Source: Vitis vinifera (lineage: Eukaryota > Streptophyta > Magnoliopsida > Vitales > Vitaceae). From it: a stretch of 64,000 bases of DNA. Below are positions 1 through 12,900 of the stretch, piece after piece. Position 1 is the stretch's first letter, and every line of letters starts with the position of its first letter. Where the stretch lies: positions 26,537,001-26,601,000 of the forward strand of contig NC_081817.1 of the NCBI RefSeq assembly GCF_030704535.1, written 5' to 3'. The position numbers and the translations under genes are program-made. The notes beneath the pieces were generated by a model that worked only from the letters and a program-made list of their open reading frames with translations, searched no databases and was not told where the DNA came from.

Positions 1-1879
1 GGAGTGAAGGATGCTGTTCGGACTTGTTTAGCTGCTGGGATTACAGTGCGGATGGTCACAGGCGACAATATCAATACAGCAAAAGCCATAGCTAAAGAAT
101 GTGGCATATTGACTGATGATGGTCTGGCAATAGAAGGGCCAGATTTTCGTAATAAGAGCCCCCAGGAGATGAAGGAGTTGATACCAAAACTTCAGGTTTT
201 TACAATTGCTTTTACGTTTCTAGCTTTATCTTGGCCCCAGATTTTATTTAAAATGCTTTGACTTTGTGTTGCAGGTGATGGCTCGATCATTGCCTTTGGA
301 CAAGCACACCTTGGTAAGCCAGCTAAGAAATTCATTTAAAGAAGTTGTGGCAGTGACTGGCGATGGGACCAACGATGCTCCTGCTTTGCATGAGGCGGAC
401 ATTGGACTTGCCATGGGCATAGCAGGAACTGAGGTTTGTTTAATACCTTGCCATATAATTGCAGCAGTTCTTTGGAATCATGATCATTTTTCTCATCACT
501 TACCCGGTTTCATTTATTACAAGATAGATTCACATCTTGACATTGTTTTCGTCTAGATTCCTGGTGATCTTTGAGTAAGGATACGTTTGGTTGTAAGAAA
601 GCCTAAAAAAGGAAAAAGGAAAAAAATCCTATTTGATAATAGTTGGAGGTATGGTACTGTAAAGTACAATTTTGGTACACATCGGTTTTACTTTCATCTT
701 TTTCTTCACTTCTCTTTCCTTTTATAGTGGGACATGGTTTTCATTTGCTTTTTCTCATGATTATGCTGGGTATTTGTTAAACATATGTGTCTTTACTTCC
801 TTGTCGTCATTCTTTCTTTTGAAAATGGTAACTTCTTTTAAACATATCAAGGAGGTGTGCCTTAATACTTATCATCAACCAAGCATCTTCCCCACTGTTA
901 TCTACAGGTGGCAAAAGAAAATGCGGATGTGATTATAATGGATGATAACTTCTCGACTATAGTGAATGTTGCCAGATGGGGCCGGTCAGTCTACATAAAT
1001 ATTCAAAAATTTGTGCAGTTCCAGTTAACAGTCAACATTGTTGCTCTCATGATCAACTTTGTTTCTGCATGCATCTCAGGTGCGTTCATCCATTAAATCT
1101 TTTTCCTTACAACTTAAGATTTGGCGTCTATATAATAAAGATGACTTAGAAATTTCTTTCCAAGTAATTTTCAGGATCTGCTCCTCTTACTGCTGTCCAG
1201 TTGCTCTGGGTGAATATGATCATGGACACTCTTGGTGCATTAGCCTTGGCTACAGAGGCTCCAACTGATGGCCTGATGAAACGAGCTCCAGTTGGTAGGA
1301 ATGCAAATTTCATCACCCGAACCATGTGGAGAAATATCATAGGCCAAAGCATCTATCAACTAGCCGTCCTTTTGGTCTTCACCTTCCAAGGGAAACGGCT
1401 TCTAAAGCTCACTGGTTCAGACGCCAGTAAAATTCTTAACACATTCATATTCAATGCCTTCGTCTTTTGCCAGGTACTGTTATTGATTTTAATTGATTCT
1501 TTCCAAACAACCGGTTGTAAAATGGCTGATATTCTTTTTATTTTTATTATTTTTTACGTACCAGGTATTCAATGAAATAAACAGCCGTGATATGGAGAAG
1601 ATAAATGTTTTCCAAGACATGTTCAGCAACTGGATATTCATAATCATAGTCGTCTCCTCAGTTACTTTCCAGGCCATAATGGTAGAATTTTTGGGCACTT
1701 TCGCCGGAACAGTGCCACTGAGCTGGGAGTTGTGGCTATTAAGCATCTTAATCGGGGCTGTGAGCTTAATCATCGCAGTTATCCTAAAGTGCATTCCCGT
1801 CGAACCAACAAAGTACACAGCCATTGCCAAGCATCACGATGGCTATGAACCACTCCCAAGTGGTCCGGACCGGGCATGA
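1..1879 (+). CDS. ACA: Type IIB autoinhibited Ca2+-ATPase, C-terminal part (5' truncated by window)
   Basis: Five exons can be joined with GT/AG borders and matching phases: 1-195, 275-433, 908-1079, 1175-1473 and 1565-1879. They give 379 residues ending at a TGA. The protein is a P-type calcium pump that moves Ca2+ out of the cytosol by ATP hydrolysis. Visible are the TGDN motif early in exon 1, the P-domain hinge [11 protein letters not shown] in exon 2 (Mg2+-coordinating Asp), a transmembrane segment with [13 protein letters not shown], then [19 protein letters not shown], which corresponds to M6 with its Ca2+-binding Asn and Asp. Three or four more hydrophobic segments follow. The DKTGT phosphorylation site and the N-terminal calmodulin-binding autoinhibitory region must lie upstream of base 1. 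The tail ending [11 protein letters not shown] suggests the ACA4/ACA11 subgroup, which is vacuolar in Arabidopsis; that assignment is tentative. The family call is secure. Confidence 0.95.
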
Positions 1880-4860
1880 AGGAAAGAGATGATCATTTCC
1901 AAGGACCTGATTGCAGACCTCAATGGCAGCCTCAAGCGATACCAATTCAAGCTTTTGAGAATCGGAGTATATGCTAGTCCCTTATTCAGACGATGGTACA
2001 GTTGCATACTCTTTCCATCATATATCCTCCCGCTGTTTGCATGAACTCCAGGTAAGTTGTTGTTGTTCATTTTCCAAGGATTTGTTTTTATATCCCTTGG
2101 TTGTGCATTCATTCATAGAATTCGGCTGGACTTTTAAGTTTGGAGTGGGAATTTTCATCAAATGGGACCAGTGGCACTGGTACCTCCAGTCACCTGAAAA
2201 AGAGTGAATTATTCTTTCTTCTACTCGTCGGTGTATCTTCTTTTTCCATTATATTCTATAACCATTGTAGTCTTGTAATGAACTGAAAACCCTACATTGT
2301 TGCAGTATGTATGCATTGAGTTTTCCAGCCTATTAAAGGGGAACCATAGAAAGATATTAAAGGGCATGGATGAAAGAGAACTTCCTAAAATGAAAAATAA
2401 AAGGAAAGAAAATAGAAAATATATTTAGATTCCATCAATTATTTAGATGTGGAGTAAATAATTAGTAAATATATAAGTTTTTTATTTTATATAAATTATA
2501 TTTGATTTTCTTTTATATTTTTTATTATAAATAATAATAAAAAATTATTATTTTTTAAATATTTTTGTTTCCTAAAGGCTTTTGCTAAAGTGGTGAAAAT
2601 TTTAAAGCCTGTTTCGAAATTGTTTTTGAGATTTGAAAAACATGATTAGTAAGTTTTTAATAAAAAAATATTTTTTTAAAAAAAAAACTTGTTTTGAAAA
2701 TGAAGAATATTTTAATTTATAGCATATTTTTAATTATTTTCTATAATTATTTTTAAAAATATTTGTATAAATATAAAAAAAAATTTAAATGAAGCACAAA
2801 TACAATCTAATTTTAAATATCATTTGAAAGCACATTAAACATGTCTAAGATAATTCAAGTTTCCAATCACTTTTTATTCTAGAAAGAAGCACACAACTGT
2901 TTTGAAAATGGTTCCTCTCAAACATTCTCAAGGTCCTTTAGCTTCTTCAAACTACAATTTAGCATTCTAACGGAAACATTTCAAAGATTGTCTCATACAC
3001 CAAATGCACCAATTCTTTTATCCTTAGTGCACTTGGTATACAGCTTAGACAAAACAAAGGATACGATTGTTTTTGTTTTTTAGAACAAAAACTATTTTTC
3101 AGAATTCAATTCTCAAATATAATTTTTTTTTTCTAAAAATACAAAAAAACTGTTCTTAAAAATTATTCTCAAAAATTATTTTTCAAAACAATTTTAAAAA
3201 ACGGCAACTAACTCCTAATTTTTTTTTTTGTAAACTCACTCCACTACTCAATGCCTTGTTTGTAATATTTTATTGTAAATTTGATCCACTGACCCACCAA
3301 TTCCGTTTAGTAGTGTGCTTCTAGTAGGATCCAACGCGCTTCTTCGTAAAAATTTGGTATCTTAATTTAAAAGGCATGTTAAAAAAGCACTTAAAATGCC
3401 TTTTAAGGCATAGGGTGTGCTTCGCGGCGAGGCACTCGGGAGGGGTTTTCTACCATAAATAAAAGACACAAAACTAAGACCTTAATTGGTAATTATTTTC
3501 AAGGATTGTTTTATATTATTCAAAAATATATATATATACATTTCACAATCAAAAAATTGTTTTCTCTTTTTTTGTTCTTAAAAACGAAAAATAAAATGTT
3601 TTCAAATAATATCTTTTAATTATTTTTATTAGTTTTTTTATATTTGTTTTAAAAAATAATTATACAAATATGAAATGATTAAAAATAAAACATTAGACAT
3701 AAAAATTATTCTTAAAACATATTTTTAAAAATTAAAAGAAAGTTAAAAAACTTTTGTTCTATAAAATATTAAACAATTTTTAAAAATATTTCTTAAAAAT
3801 TGTTCTCAAAAACTGTTTTTCAACTACAATTACCAAACATGACCCAATCTCCTAGTGTTGTATGAATTTCTCATAGGCCAAGCTTGTTTAGGTCAGTTTA
3901 GTTCCATTTAGATGAATTAGTTGGACCTAAACTTATTTGGGTGTCAAGCCCAAACGTTGTTTAAAAACTCATTTGGGTTTCAAGCCCAAGCCCATAATAC
4001 ATTTAAAGTTTGCCTATATTATAATTGATACATTTAAAATTAATATGGGTCACAACTAAATATCAAGGTATTACAAATCACAAGAAATATAATTATTCAA
4101 GTAATTATAAATCATAATAAATATAAGTCACTAAACTAAACCAACCAAGTTGATTTTCATAACCAAATCAAACCAATCTTTATAGTTGTTGAGAGTCTTG
4201 GGTGAGAGGGAGAAGACAAGGATATTTTCATAATTTTATTAATTTATGATTAAAAAAAAAAACAAAAAAGAGTATTGTTAAACACATCCATTTCCCTTTC
4301 TTAGCCTTCATCTCCTTCTCTTTCCTTCAGCCATCTTCCTCAAGCCCTTTTAACCAGGTTGCCAGTGGTTTCATGTCAATGTAAAAAAACATGAGAAAAA
4401 AAAAATAAAAAATTGAAAGGGAATATAAAGGAAAGAACCAAGAAAAGGAAGAAAAAGAAGAATAATGAGAAGAAGTGGGGTTAGGATTTAAGAAAGGCAA
4501 GTGTTGAGAAATTAAAGAAGATATTTCAGTAATTTTATATACAAAATTTAATATTTAAAAAAAAATTAGTGGATTAAATTCCCTTAACAAAAAAACCAAA
4601 AACAAAAAACAAAACAAACCACTATGATTATGTTAGGTTCCTAAAAAGTATTAAGGAAAGGAAAAAAAAAACGTTAAAAGAAAATAATTTTCTCATGTTT
4701 GATTATGAGTTCGAAGTAACATGTGAAAAAAAAAATTATTAACTTTAAATCTTTTTTTTTTCTCCTTTTTTTTTTCTGCATTTTCTACAAGAGCCCAATA
4801 AGTGCAACCTAAAAACTGCCATGACAGATTTAAGATTGTGAAGGAGTGAATTTTAAAGCA
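1880..4860. other. 3' flank of the Ca2+-ATPase and AT-rich intergenic DNA
   Basis: About the first 450 bases look like the 3' UTR of the pump gene. Beyond 2340 the sequence is very AT-rich with poly-A and poly-T runs and no convincing ORF. It contains one recognisable MITE (listed separately) and other stretches around 2610-3200 that resemble decayed copies of the same kind of element (short AACAATTTTTAAAAA-like blocks). Confidence 0.6.
3478..3845. mobile_element. MITE-like element with imperfect terminal inverted repeats
   Basis: The left end TTGGTAATTATTTTC (from 3486) pairs with the reverse complement of the right end, which reads TTGGTAATTGTAGTTG (ending at 3836). The similarity probably extends outward by 8-9 bases on each side. 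The interior is AT-rich and has no coding capacity. The target-site duplication is not clear. Size and ends fit a non-autonomous DNA transposon; the superfamily cannot be decided from this copy. Confidence 0.5.
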
Positions 4861-4983
4861 TGTTAGTTCTTTAAATTTCAACTAAATCTGCCAGAGGTTT
4901 ATGCATTTGCAGACTGCCATCTGAAACTACAACAAAAACATATAAAAGAAAACAAAAAGAACTATTACTGACATGAAGAACTG

Positions 4984-7900
4984 CTACTGAGATGAGGAGC
5001 CAACAGGCTTTTTCACAAAGAGCTTGCTCAGATCTTCTGTGACAACATTGCTCCTGCCAAACCCAACTCAAAATCATTAGCAAAACATTTAATTCTATGC
5101 AAAATGCAACTCCACAACTGAAGAAGCATTTCAGAAGGGGAAATTTCATTTTCAAGTCAAACGTGATTAAATGCTGCAAAATGAACCGATCCACATGGAG
5201 CATAAAACAAGAAAAGGAAAAGCCATATGCACCTACAACAGATGTATTCATTATTACCACCATCCCAATTAGAAAAACAGGTACTTGCAGGTACACAATG
5301 GTTTCTCCTCAATTGCAACATTCCTGTAACTCTACATTCGATTGACAACTTTATATTATATGAAAACTACAGAACATCTCTAGTCCCATCTCCTACCATA
5401 CACTAATGATAATGCCAATATAAAGGAAATCTTATTGCTTCAGTGAACAAAGAAATACATTCAATCTAACCCCACATGCTCATTCATTAAAAAGGCAAAT
5501 GCAGTCCAGCAATGAAACAGTTGAAAGTGAAGTGACGGGAATAGTTCTATCCGAATGGACTGCATACCAAAATTTTACTAGTGTCATGGTCTAGATGAAG
5601 CAGTAATCTTTGATAGTCCTATAAATTGATCAAGTATTTGCACCATTGGATGTTCTAAAGGCAAGCAAATTATAAAATAAAAATATAAATAAAATTATAA
5701 CAATAATAATAAGCTATAACTAATAGAGAATTGAATATACATCATCAATTTTTTTTTTCCATTATAGAAAACTAAATATTTATTCCATTTATAAAGCAGA
5801 AAATTATAGAACAGATACTAGAAACGGACGAAGTTAAACAAACAGAGAGGAGGTCTGAAAAAGAAAAAATAGGTTTTGCCTTTCTCACAAAATTTTGTTA
5901 TTAATCAATCAATTTTTGTCCAATCTAAATGAACCTGGATTCAAGAGAAATTACGCACAAGTATGCATGACAAACCCATAATACATGCATAATGTAGTTT
6001 CAACAACAATGAAGAAAATGTCCGCAAATTACGAACTTACTTTCCCTTAAGCTGAGGTGGTACTAGCAGACCCCCCACAGTATCTGGAACATTTCTTGAA
6101 TGAGGCAAGGTTCCTTTAGGAACTTTACTGCGGGGAAGAGAGGAAGAAAATCCCTTTGCTTCTCTCTTGCGTGAAGCACTTTCAGCCATAGCAGCTGCAA
6201 CTCGAGAAGAGTGATCATAGCCACTAAGTAGATGGGATGAGATAGCAGGTGAATTCAATAGGAACGAGGCATCAGGAAGTTTTTCAATAGAAGGCACTGA
6301 TGAACTGGAAGCAATTTCTGGCTGTTGATCTGATGCTGACGCTGATGATCTGCCCATGTAAACAAATATAAAGGAAACCATAATTAATCAATAAAAAACC
6401 AAGAAGCTAAATGCCAAAACAGAAGAAAGATCTCTATCTTTTCTATAAATGACTTACAAATCCAATTATCCAAGGAAGGTATCGAAGGACCATGAAATTA
6501 TTGGCTCTCCAAGATGCTAGTTAGATAGGTGAAAAACAAGATGATATAAAAATTGATTGCAACAACCAATACTACCCCATGGCATTATTGAAGGAGAACA
6601 AATTAATAAATATCTACCAGTGCCTACCAAAACAAAATAAAATTAAATAGAACCTTTACCAAAGTCCTCTATTAAGCATATCCAGTAAAGTCCTAATTCA
6701 GAAATCTTCAAAAACAGGTGGCAAGTAATATTCTGTAACTAATGATTAACACATTAGTTGCTCTCAAACATAATGTTAAAGTCCATCCCCCTTTGTAAAA
6801 GAAAACAAAAGAAAGGAAAGGGTGGTTGTCTAAATCTATTTCAACTTCAAAAAGAAATGAAGGAAAAAAATGACACTTTTCTTTGTGATTTTCTCTCATA
6901 GTTTTAGATTTCAGATTAATTTTTTTTTATACTTATAGAGAGACACAGTTCTATACTGCTAGAGAATCTATTAGCAAGAGAAATAGATTAAAGAAGTGCC
7001 ATACGAAAATCAACTGCTTATTATAGCTATGCAGACTTGAATCATAGACTCTCTTGGTATCAAATCCACTCTTCAGGAGTCACCTACCAGAAGTTTCCAT
7101 GCCATGTTCCTAATGTTATGCTCAAGAATTTTAAACCTCTATTGCTATGAGGCCAAATCAAACCACTAATAGTTGTGATGACTGATGCCCACCTGTTCAC
7201 AATATGATGTTCAAGCAGTGTGACATACAATAGTGAATGTTACTGACCCCAGTGACCAATAAGTCAAATATCTTTGAAAAGAACTTATTTGGCATGGAAA
7301 TTCTATCATGAAAAGCAAGAGAAAAGAATGGTGTATTATCCCTCTCTACTTGGCCTGGGGTATTTGGAAGAAGTGGAATTGAGAACTCCATACAGTCTTG
7401 GCCAGAAGGCAGTTCTCTATAGCCAATCTTTCAATGATATATTGTTGGCCTGGTTCTACAAATGCAATCGACATTCTTCTACCTAGTTATTAAATTTCAA
7501 AAAAAATATGTCACAAGTATCTAATTCATTTATGATTGTTAACATCTACAAAGATGCCCGGATGTAGACATGAAATTTACAGTTTAAGTGCCATTATGTT
7601 TCTACCAACTATTGAAAAATTTGCTTGCAAACCTTAATTTTATGCTCCAAATTCTGTCTCTCTAATTGATTATTCATCATAATAGACCACACCAAAACTT
7701 CATAAGAATACAATAATGAGAAAATTGGTGGGAATGTTTAGAATCAACAAAGGTGGAAGAAAAAAATTACTATAGTAACATCCTGAATCAGTTTCGTTCC
7801 CCAGAAAGCCAAGGAAAAGGGAAGAAAATAAAACCTAAAATACTTTCTAGAAAATAGAAAACAGAAAAAAAAAAAAAAAAAAAATGAACACCCAAATAGT

Positions 7901-8243
7901 CATGTGGGAAATTATTGTGTTCTTGGGTTCAAATGATGCAAAATTTAAAGACACAAAACTTGAATTTCTGTTTTGCCCTTTCACTTTCTCGGCAACCAAA
8001 CAGAGGTTAATTGCGTTAAGCGAACAAGTACGAAACCTTAAGGGCAAAATAAAAGAAACCGAATACTGAACTTGGAAATATAAAGCAAATAGAAATAAAA
8101 ATTGGAGAAAAAATTTACTGGGTTTGAGGAAGTGGAGGATCGGGATTTGGAGCTAGAGGAACTTGGGAATGGAGTTGTTGTTCTTGTATGGGCTCAGCCT
8201 CTTCGTCTTCGTCTGAAGAGGAAGCATAGTCTACCAGAGACAT
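4984..8243 (-). CDS. Conserved plant protein of unknown function, Ser/Pro-rich, 167 residues
   Basis: Three exons on the minus strand join in phase: 8243-8119, 6349-6041 and 5053-4984, ending at TAG. The start is the first codon of MSLVDYASSSDEDEEAEP, followed by a Pro/Gln/Ser-rich low-complexity stretch. The middle contains SFLLNSPAIS and a basic segment ESASRKREAKG. The end, about SNVVTEDLSKLFVKKP, looks like the most protein-like, conserved part. No transmembrane segment or signal peptide is visible. The opening resembles the acidic MSLVxYxSSDE start of PRCC-type nuclear proteins, but the rest does not let me claim that family. Its acidic and Ser-rich N-terminus plus basic patch would fit a small nuclear or regulatory protein, which is inference only. 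An upstream in-frame ATG at 8438 exists; I prefer 8243 because the acidic start looks native. Confidence 0.75.
6350..8118 (-). other. Intron 1 of the Ser/Pro-rich protein gene
   Basis: The intron is 1.77 kb long, with donor GTAAAT at 8118-8113 and acceptor CAG at 6352-6350. It is AT-rich and includes a long A run near 7866-7884. No gene or recognisable repeat was seen in it. The other intron of this gene (5054-6040) is also without features. Confidence 0.7.
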
Positions 8244-8439
8244 CTCTCTATAACCTTCTTTCTCCGGAGCCCTCTCGCCCGCACTCACTGGTTCCCTTCC
8301 GTTTCTGTCTCCTGTTTGTCTCTGAGAGAGGAAAGTAACGAGGAAAAGGATTAATCGATTAAAAATAATGAAAACATCCCGAATCTGTAAAACTGATCTT
8401 CCCCGTTTTTGAACCGGTAGAGTAACAATTTTTAACATT

Positions 8440-8701
8440 AATACCCATTAATATTTTCAGTATTTTAAAAGAAGGTTGCTTTGCAAGAAAAAGATGAGTA
8501 CATTTTTTTCAAAAATAAATATTTTTTAGATTGAAAAAATGTGATAACTTAGTTTTCTAAAATGGGAAAGATTTCATTCATATGTTATCTCTAGATTAAA
8601 AGGGATGAAAGGATCCAAATTTGTAAAATTAACCTCCCTCGTTTTTTTTAACTCGAAAAATTACCCATTTTTTACATAAATATTTTTTAATATGTTATCT
8701 A

Positions 8702-8739
<38 letters not shown>

Positions 8740-9900
8740 TACAATACAAAAATGAGGACATTTTTATCTAAAATGGGTATTTTTTAGATTGAAAAAATAT
8801 AAAAGGTTAGTTTTACAAAATAAGGATAATTTCATCCTTTTTAATAAGTTGTCCAAAGGAAAATTGAGAACCTTCTTATTTTTTGTATTTTTTTAGAGGT
8901 ACCTTCTAATCTAGGGAAAAAAAAAATGATGTCTTGAGTTTTGATTGAAAATAATATGATTTCCAAAATAATAGTCAATGTAATGCATCTCTATCACATA
9001 AACATCCACGTCATAAAACCATAATTGATAATTAAGATTTTGAATTTTTTTAACTTAAAAAATACTCATTTAAGGCAAGAATATCCTTTTTTTTTTCTTG
9101 TAAAAACAATATTTTTTTTAAAAAGAAAACACATAAATAATCAAATAATAAAGGGTATTTATGTCAAAAATAGGTTACTTAAAAAAAATGTATTACAACT
9201 TTAGGATCTTTCCACTTCTTTTAATCTATTAATCCTTCTATTTTTAAGTCATAAATATTCAACTTAAAAAAACTTGCAACTTCTCTAAAATGAGCCATTT
9301 TGTTTGAGAGTCGCTTTAGATGAGATTCTAATGATTGATCAATTTAGAAGTAGTTAACAATGGCTTATCTCTAGTGTTCTCTCCTTTTTGGGTTTATTTC
9401 TTTGGCCCTTCCTAGCTAATTAATTAGAGACATTTTGTTCGATGGAAACCCAGTTTCTTAGGAAGAAATAGAAGTAAATGAAAGTGGGAAGTGACTCTTC
9501 TTGCATATTTGAACAATTTGAGCGAGGATCAGAAAATCTTTCAATGGTTTTAGAATCAGGTTCCCAACACTCTGTTTTCCTGATCTAGAGGGGCCAGTGA
9601 TAAAAGGGTTTAAGTTAGGGTTCTGCTGCATCTAGATACAGTGGAGTCTTGGTAGATGACCCATTGGAAATAAAGGGATACACACAAGCACAACCTTCTC
9701 TTCTTATTACCAATTTTGTTGGTGGTAATAGTGAAGCCATCAAACATCATGCAAGCATTTCCATTCTGTGACATAAAACCACAACTAACAATTGAAGGAA
9801 TCAAAGTCAAACACAGAAATCTCATGCAAAACTCATCATAGGACCCTGTCCTCATGATTTAACTCCTCTCTACAATGATGCCATACAAAACTTCGCAACC
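8440..9900. other. AT-rich intergenic DNA
   Basis: This is the spacer between the start of the Ser/Pro-rich protein gene and the 3' end of the dehydrogenase gene, so it should carry a promoter for the former. Two related stretches near 8460-8590 and 8640-8840 share the phrase TTTTTTAGATTGAAAAAAT, suggesting a decayed local duplication. An (AT)n run separates them. No coding sequence is supported. Confidence 0.5.
8704..8736. repeat. (TA)n microsatellite
   Basis: An uninterrupted TA dinucleotide run of about 16 units. Confidence 0.9.
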
Positions 9901-9968
9901 TTCTCTATATGATCTACCTAAATGGTCACGCAGCGAGAATTAGTAAGTTGATGGGGGCGTGTCTGCTA

Positions 9969-12900
9969 TCACGGCTGCTGACCAAGAAGTGATGGTCTAT
10001 AAAAAGCATGGGTTTGTGCCATTGCAATCCGATCTCGTGGATCATTCATGGTCTGATCCCTTAGTGCTTGAAGAATGGCCTGTGATGAAGCCTCCCTGAA
10101 AATTTGGATAGATTGTAAGCATTTAGACTGTAATTATCCCTTAGTGTGAAAGGGTGAATCAAGCTCTTGTATATTCACAAAAATGTGGGGGAAGAACTCA
10201 AATACCTTGCTATTAATATGTTATACAAGGTCTTCAAGATGGGGCAAAGCTCAACTGGAGCAACAGGCTTGTTTTCTTCAGAGTGTAGGATACTCAAGCA
10301 AGATTGACTTAACAGCTCATAAAATGCTTTCACAGCAGAGATTCCCTGCAAATGAAAAACAGTGTTGGCATTTTTGATAGAAGCAAGAAAAGAAATGAAC
10401 AGACATGGGAGAAAAATCAACCAAAAAAAAAAAAATCTACAAAGAGAAGCCTGCATTATAATTGCACGGTAATCCAAGTTTCTTGAATACTTTTCCCATC
10501 CCAATTTATGACTGGATTTGATAATGGAGTCTGAGTTGGGAAGTCATGGTACGGATATATCCAAATCAATGTTTCAAGGAATACTTTTCCCATCCCAATT
10601 TACGACTGGATTTGATAATGGAGTCTGAGTTGGGAAGTCATGGTACGGATATATCCAAATCAATGTTTCAAGGAATACTTTTCCCATCCCAATTTACGAC
10701 TGGATTTGATAATGGAGTCTGAGTTGGGAAGTCATGGTAAGGATATATCCAAATCAATGTTTCAAGGAATACTTTTCCCATCCCAATTTACGACTGGATT
10801 TGATAATGGAGTCTGAGTTGGGAAGTCACGGTAAGGATATATCCAAATCAATGTTTCAAGGAATACTTTTCCCATCCCAATTTACTGGTGGAATCAACTA
10901 TAGAGTCTGACTCAGAACTGAGTTCCTTCACTCATCAAGCTAGCAAGTAGATTAATAATATCTCACTTGACTTCAATCTGATATACCCAAGAAAATTCAA
11001 CAGAGTAATGGAATCAACCAGGGGTCATAATCTGCGAGGCACCCACAGGGAAATGATCACTGGTTACCAGCAACCCCAACCAAAATCAGGATTTTTTTTT
11101 TATTTTTCACCTGTTGCTGGCAGCAATGAAACTTCTGTCATCCCAGATTAAACCAAATAAAGAGACTTGAATCATACAAGATATGATTGCTGTCTCAAGT
11201 AGGATAACAAAAGCAACAAAATGTAGATCAATGACCTAAACCAGGGGCATGGTAGCAACACAACTTCAGTAAGAATTTAATTCTACTTGAAGCCACATAT
11301 TAGCTCATACATCAGAGATATTAACTAAGCTGCTATTTGGCATTCCAGTTCAATAATTCTAAGTGATTCAAGTATTGAGGTAGTTCTCTCAAAAGCAAAG
11401 TAGTAATTCCTTTTGTCTAAGGTTGATGTGGCAGTGTTTTATAACTGAAACCCACTTTCACATGTACTCAAAATTATGATGTGGAAAGAATGATAGAAGT
11501 AGCATCAGAAATTTTCATTAGGAGGTATTTTAACTTCAGTGGAATTTAATTAGAATCTAGTTTTAGAAGGCATTCTAGGTGCTTTATTGTGAGTTTCAGG
11601 TCTACCAACTATAGGTGTTAAGTCAGGTTCTTTTTGTTGTGCCAGCGGAAGCTTTGATGATCTTTTACTCTTCCCGAAATCTTCAACCCAAGCTCTGATA
11701 CCAATTGTAGTGACAGCGAAAGCTTTGATGCCAACAATGTTAGTTCAAGAACACAAAGATAAAACAATCACACATACGGTACACGAGGTTTTAACGTGGT
11801 TCGGCCAACCATGCCTACGTCCACGGATGAGAGAGAATAATTCCACTATACAATAGAGAATATTACAGAGGATAAAACCAGATACAACTATTGGGTTCCC
11901 GAAACATCCCATGTTTCCCCACTCCTTGTATCCATACCTTACTACGAGCCCTCTCGCTCCACCAGGTACCTCCCGTTCTTCCTCACATCTTTATCCACCT
12001 TGTATAGTCTCTATAGGCCCATCTCCATCTCATAACTTTTTCCCCTCATAACCTAGAATATTTATAGAGATATTTCTAACAACCTTCCTTATTCTATAAG
12101 GAAGTCTAATATTACAATAATCTATCAACCTAGAAATATTCTATACAATATTCTTTACAAAAAGGAATATTTACTAATTAGGAATTTGGGACAATTCCCA
12201 ACAATCTCCACCTTGGACCAAATTACATGAAGTTAATCTTCAATCTCTCCATGACACAAACCTTTTTGTATCATATCACCACGAAAGAGCAATTGACTCC
12301 ACCTTCAGTGAAAATTCCTTTTGTTTTCATCTTGTGTGCTTTGTGATCTTTTACTCTTCCAGAAATCTTCAACCCAAGCTCTGATACCAGTTGTTGTGCC
12401 AGCGGAAGCTTTGATGATCTTTTACTCTTCCCGAAATCTTCAACCCAAGCTCTGATACCAATTGTAGTGACAGCGAAAGCTTTGATGCCAACAATGTTAG
12501 TTCAAGAACACAAAGATAAAACAATCACACATACGGTACACGAGGTTTTAACGTGGTTCGGCCAACCATGCCTACGTCCACGGATGAGAGAGAATAATTT
12601 CACTATACAATAGAGAATATTACAGAGGATAAAACCAGATACAACTATTGGGTTCCCGAAACATCCCATGTTTCCCCATTCCTTGTATCCATACCTTACT
12701 ACGAGCCCTCTCGCTCCACCAGGTACCTCCCGTTCTTCCTTACATCTTTATCCACCTTGTATAGTCTCTATAAGCCCATCTCCATCTATGTACTCTCCTC
12801 CATTATCTGACCTCAAACATTTTACTTTCAAACTTGTTTCTGTCTCAACCATGACCTTCCACTTCTTAAAAGTTACAAATACATCAGATTTATTTTTTAG

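Noticed and set aside
4871-5296. Minus-strand 141-codon frame overlapping the last exon of the Ser/Pro-rich gene
   Set aside because: It is in a different frame from the spliced exon, is rich in Phe and Cys like translated intron, and conflicts with the phase-consistent gene model.
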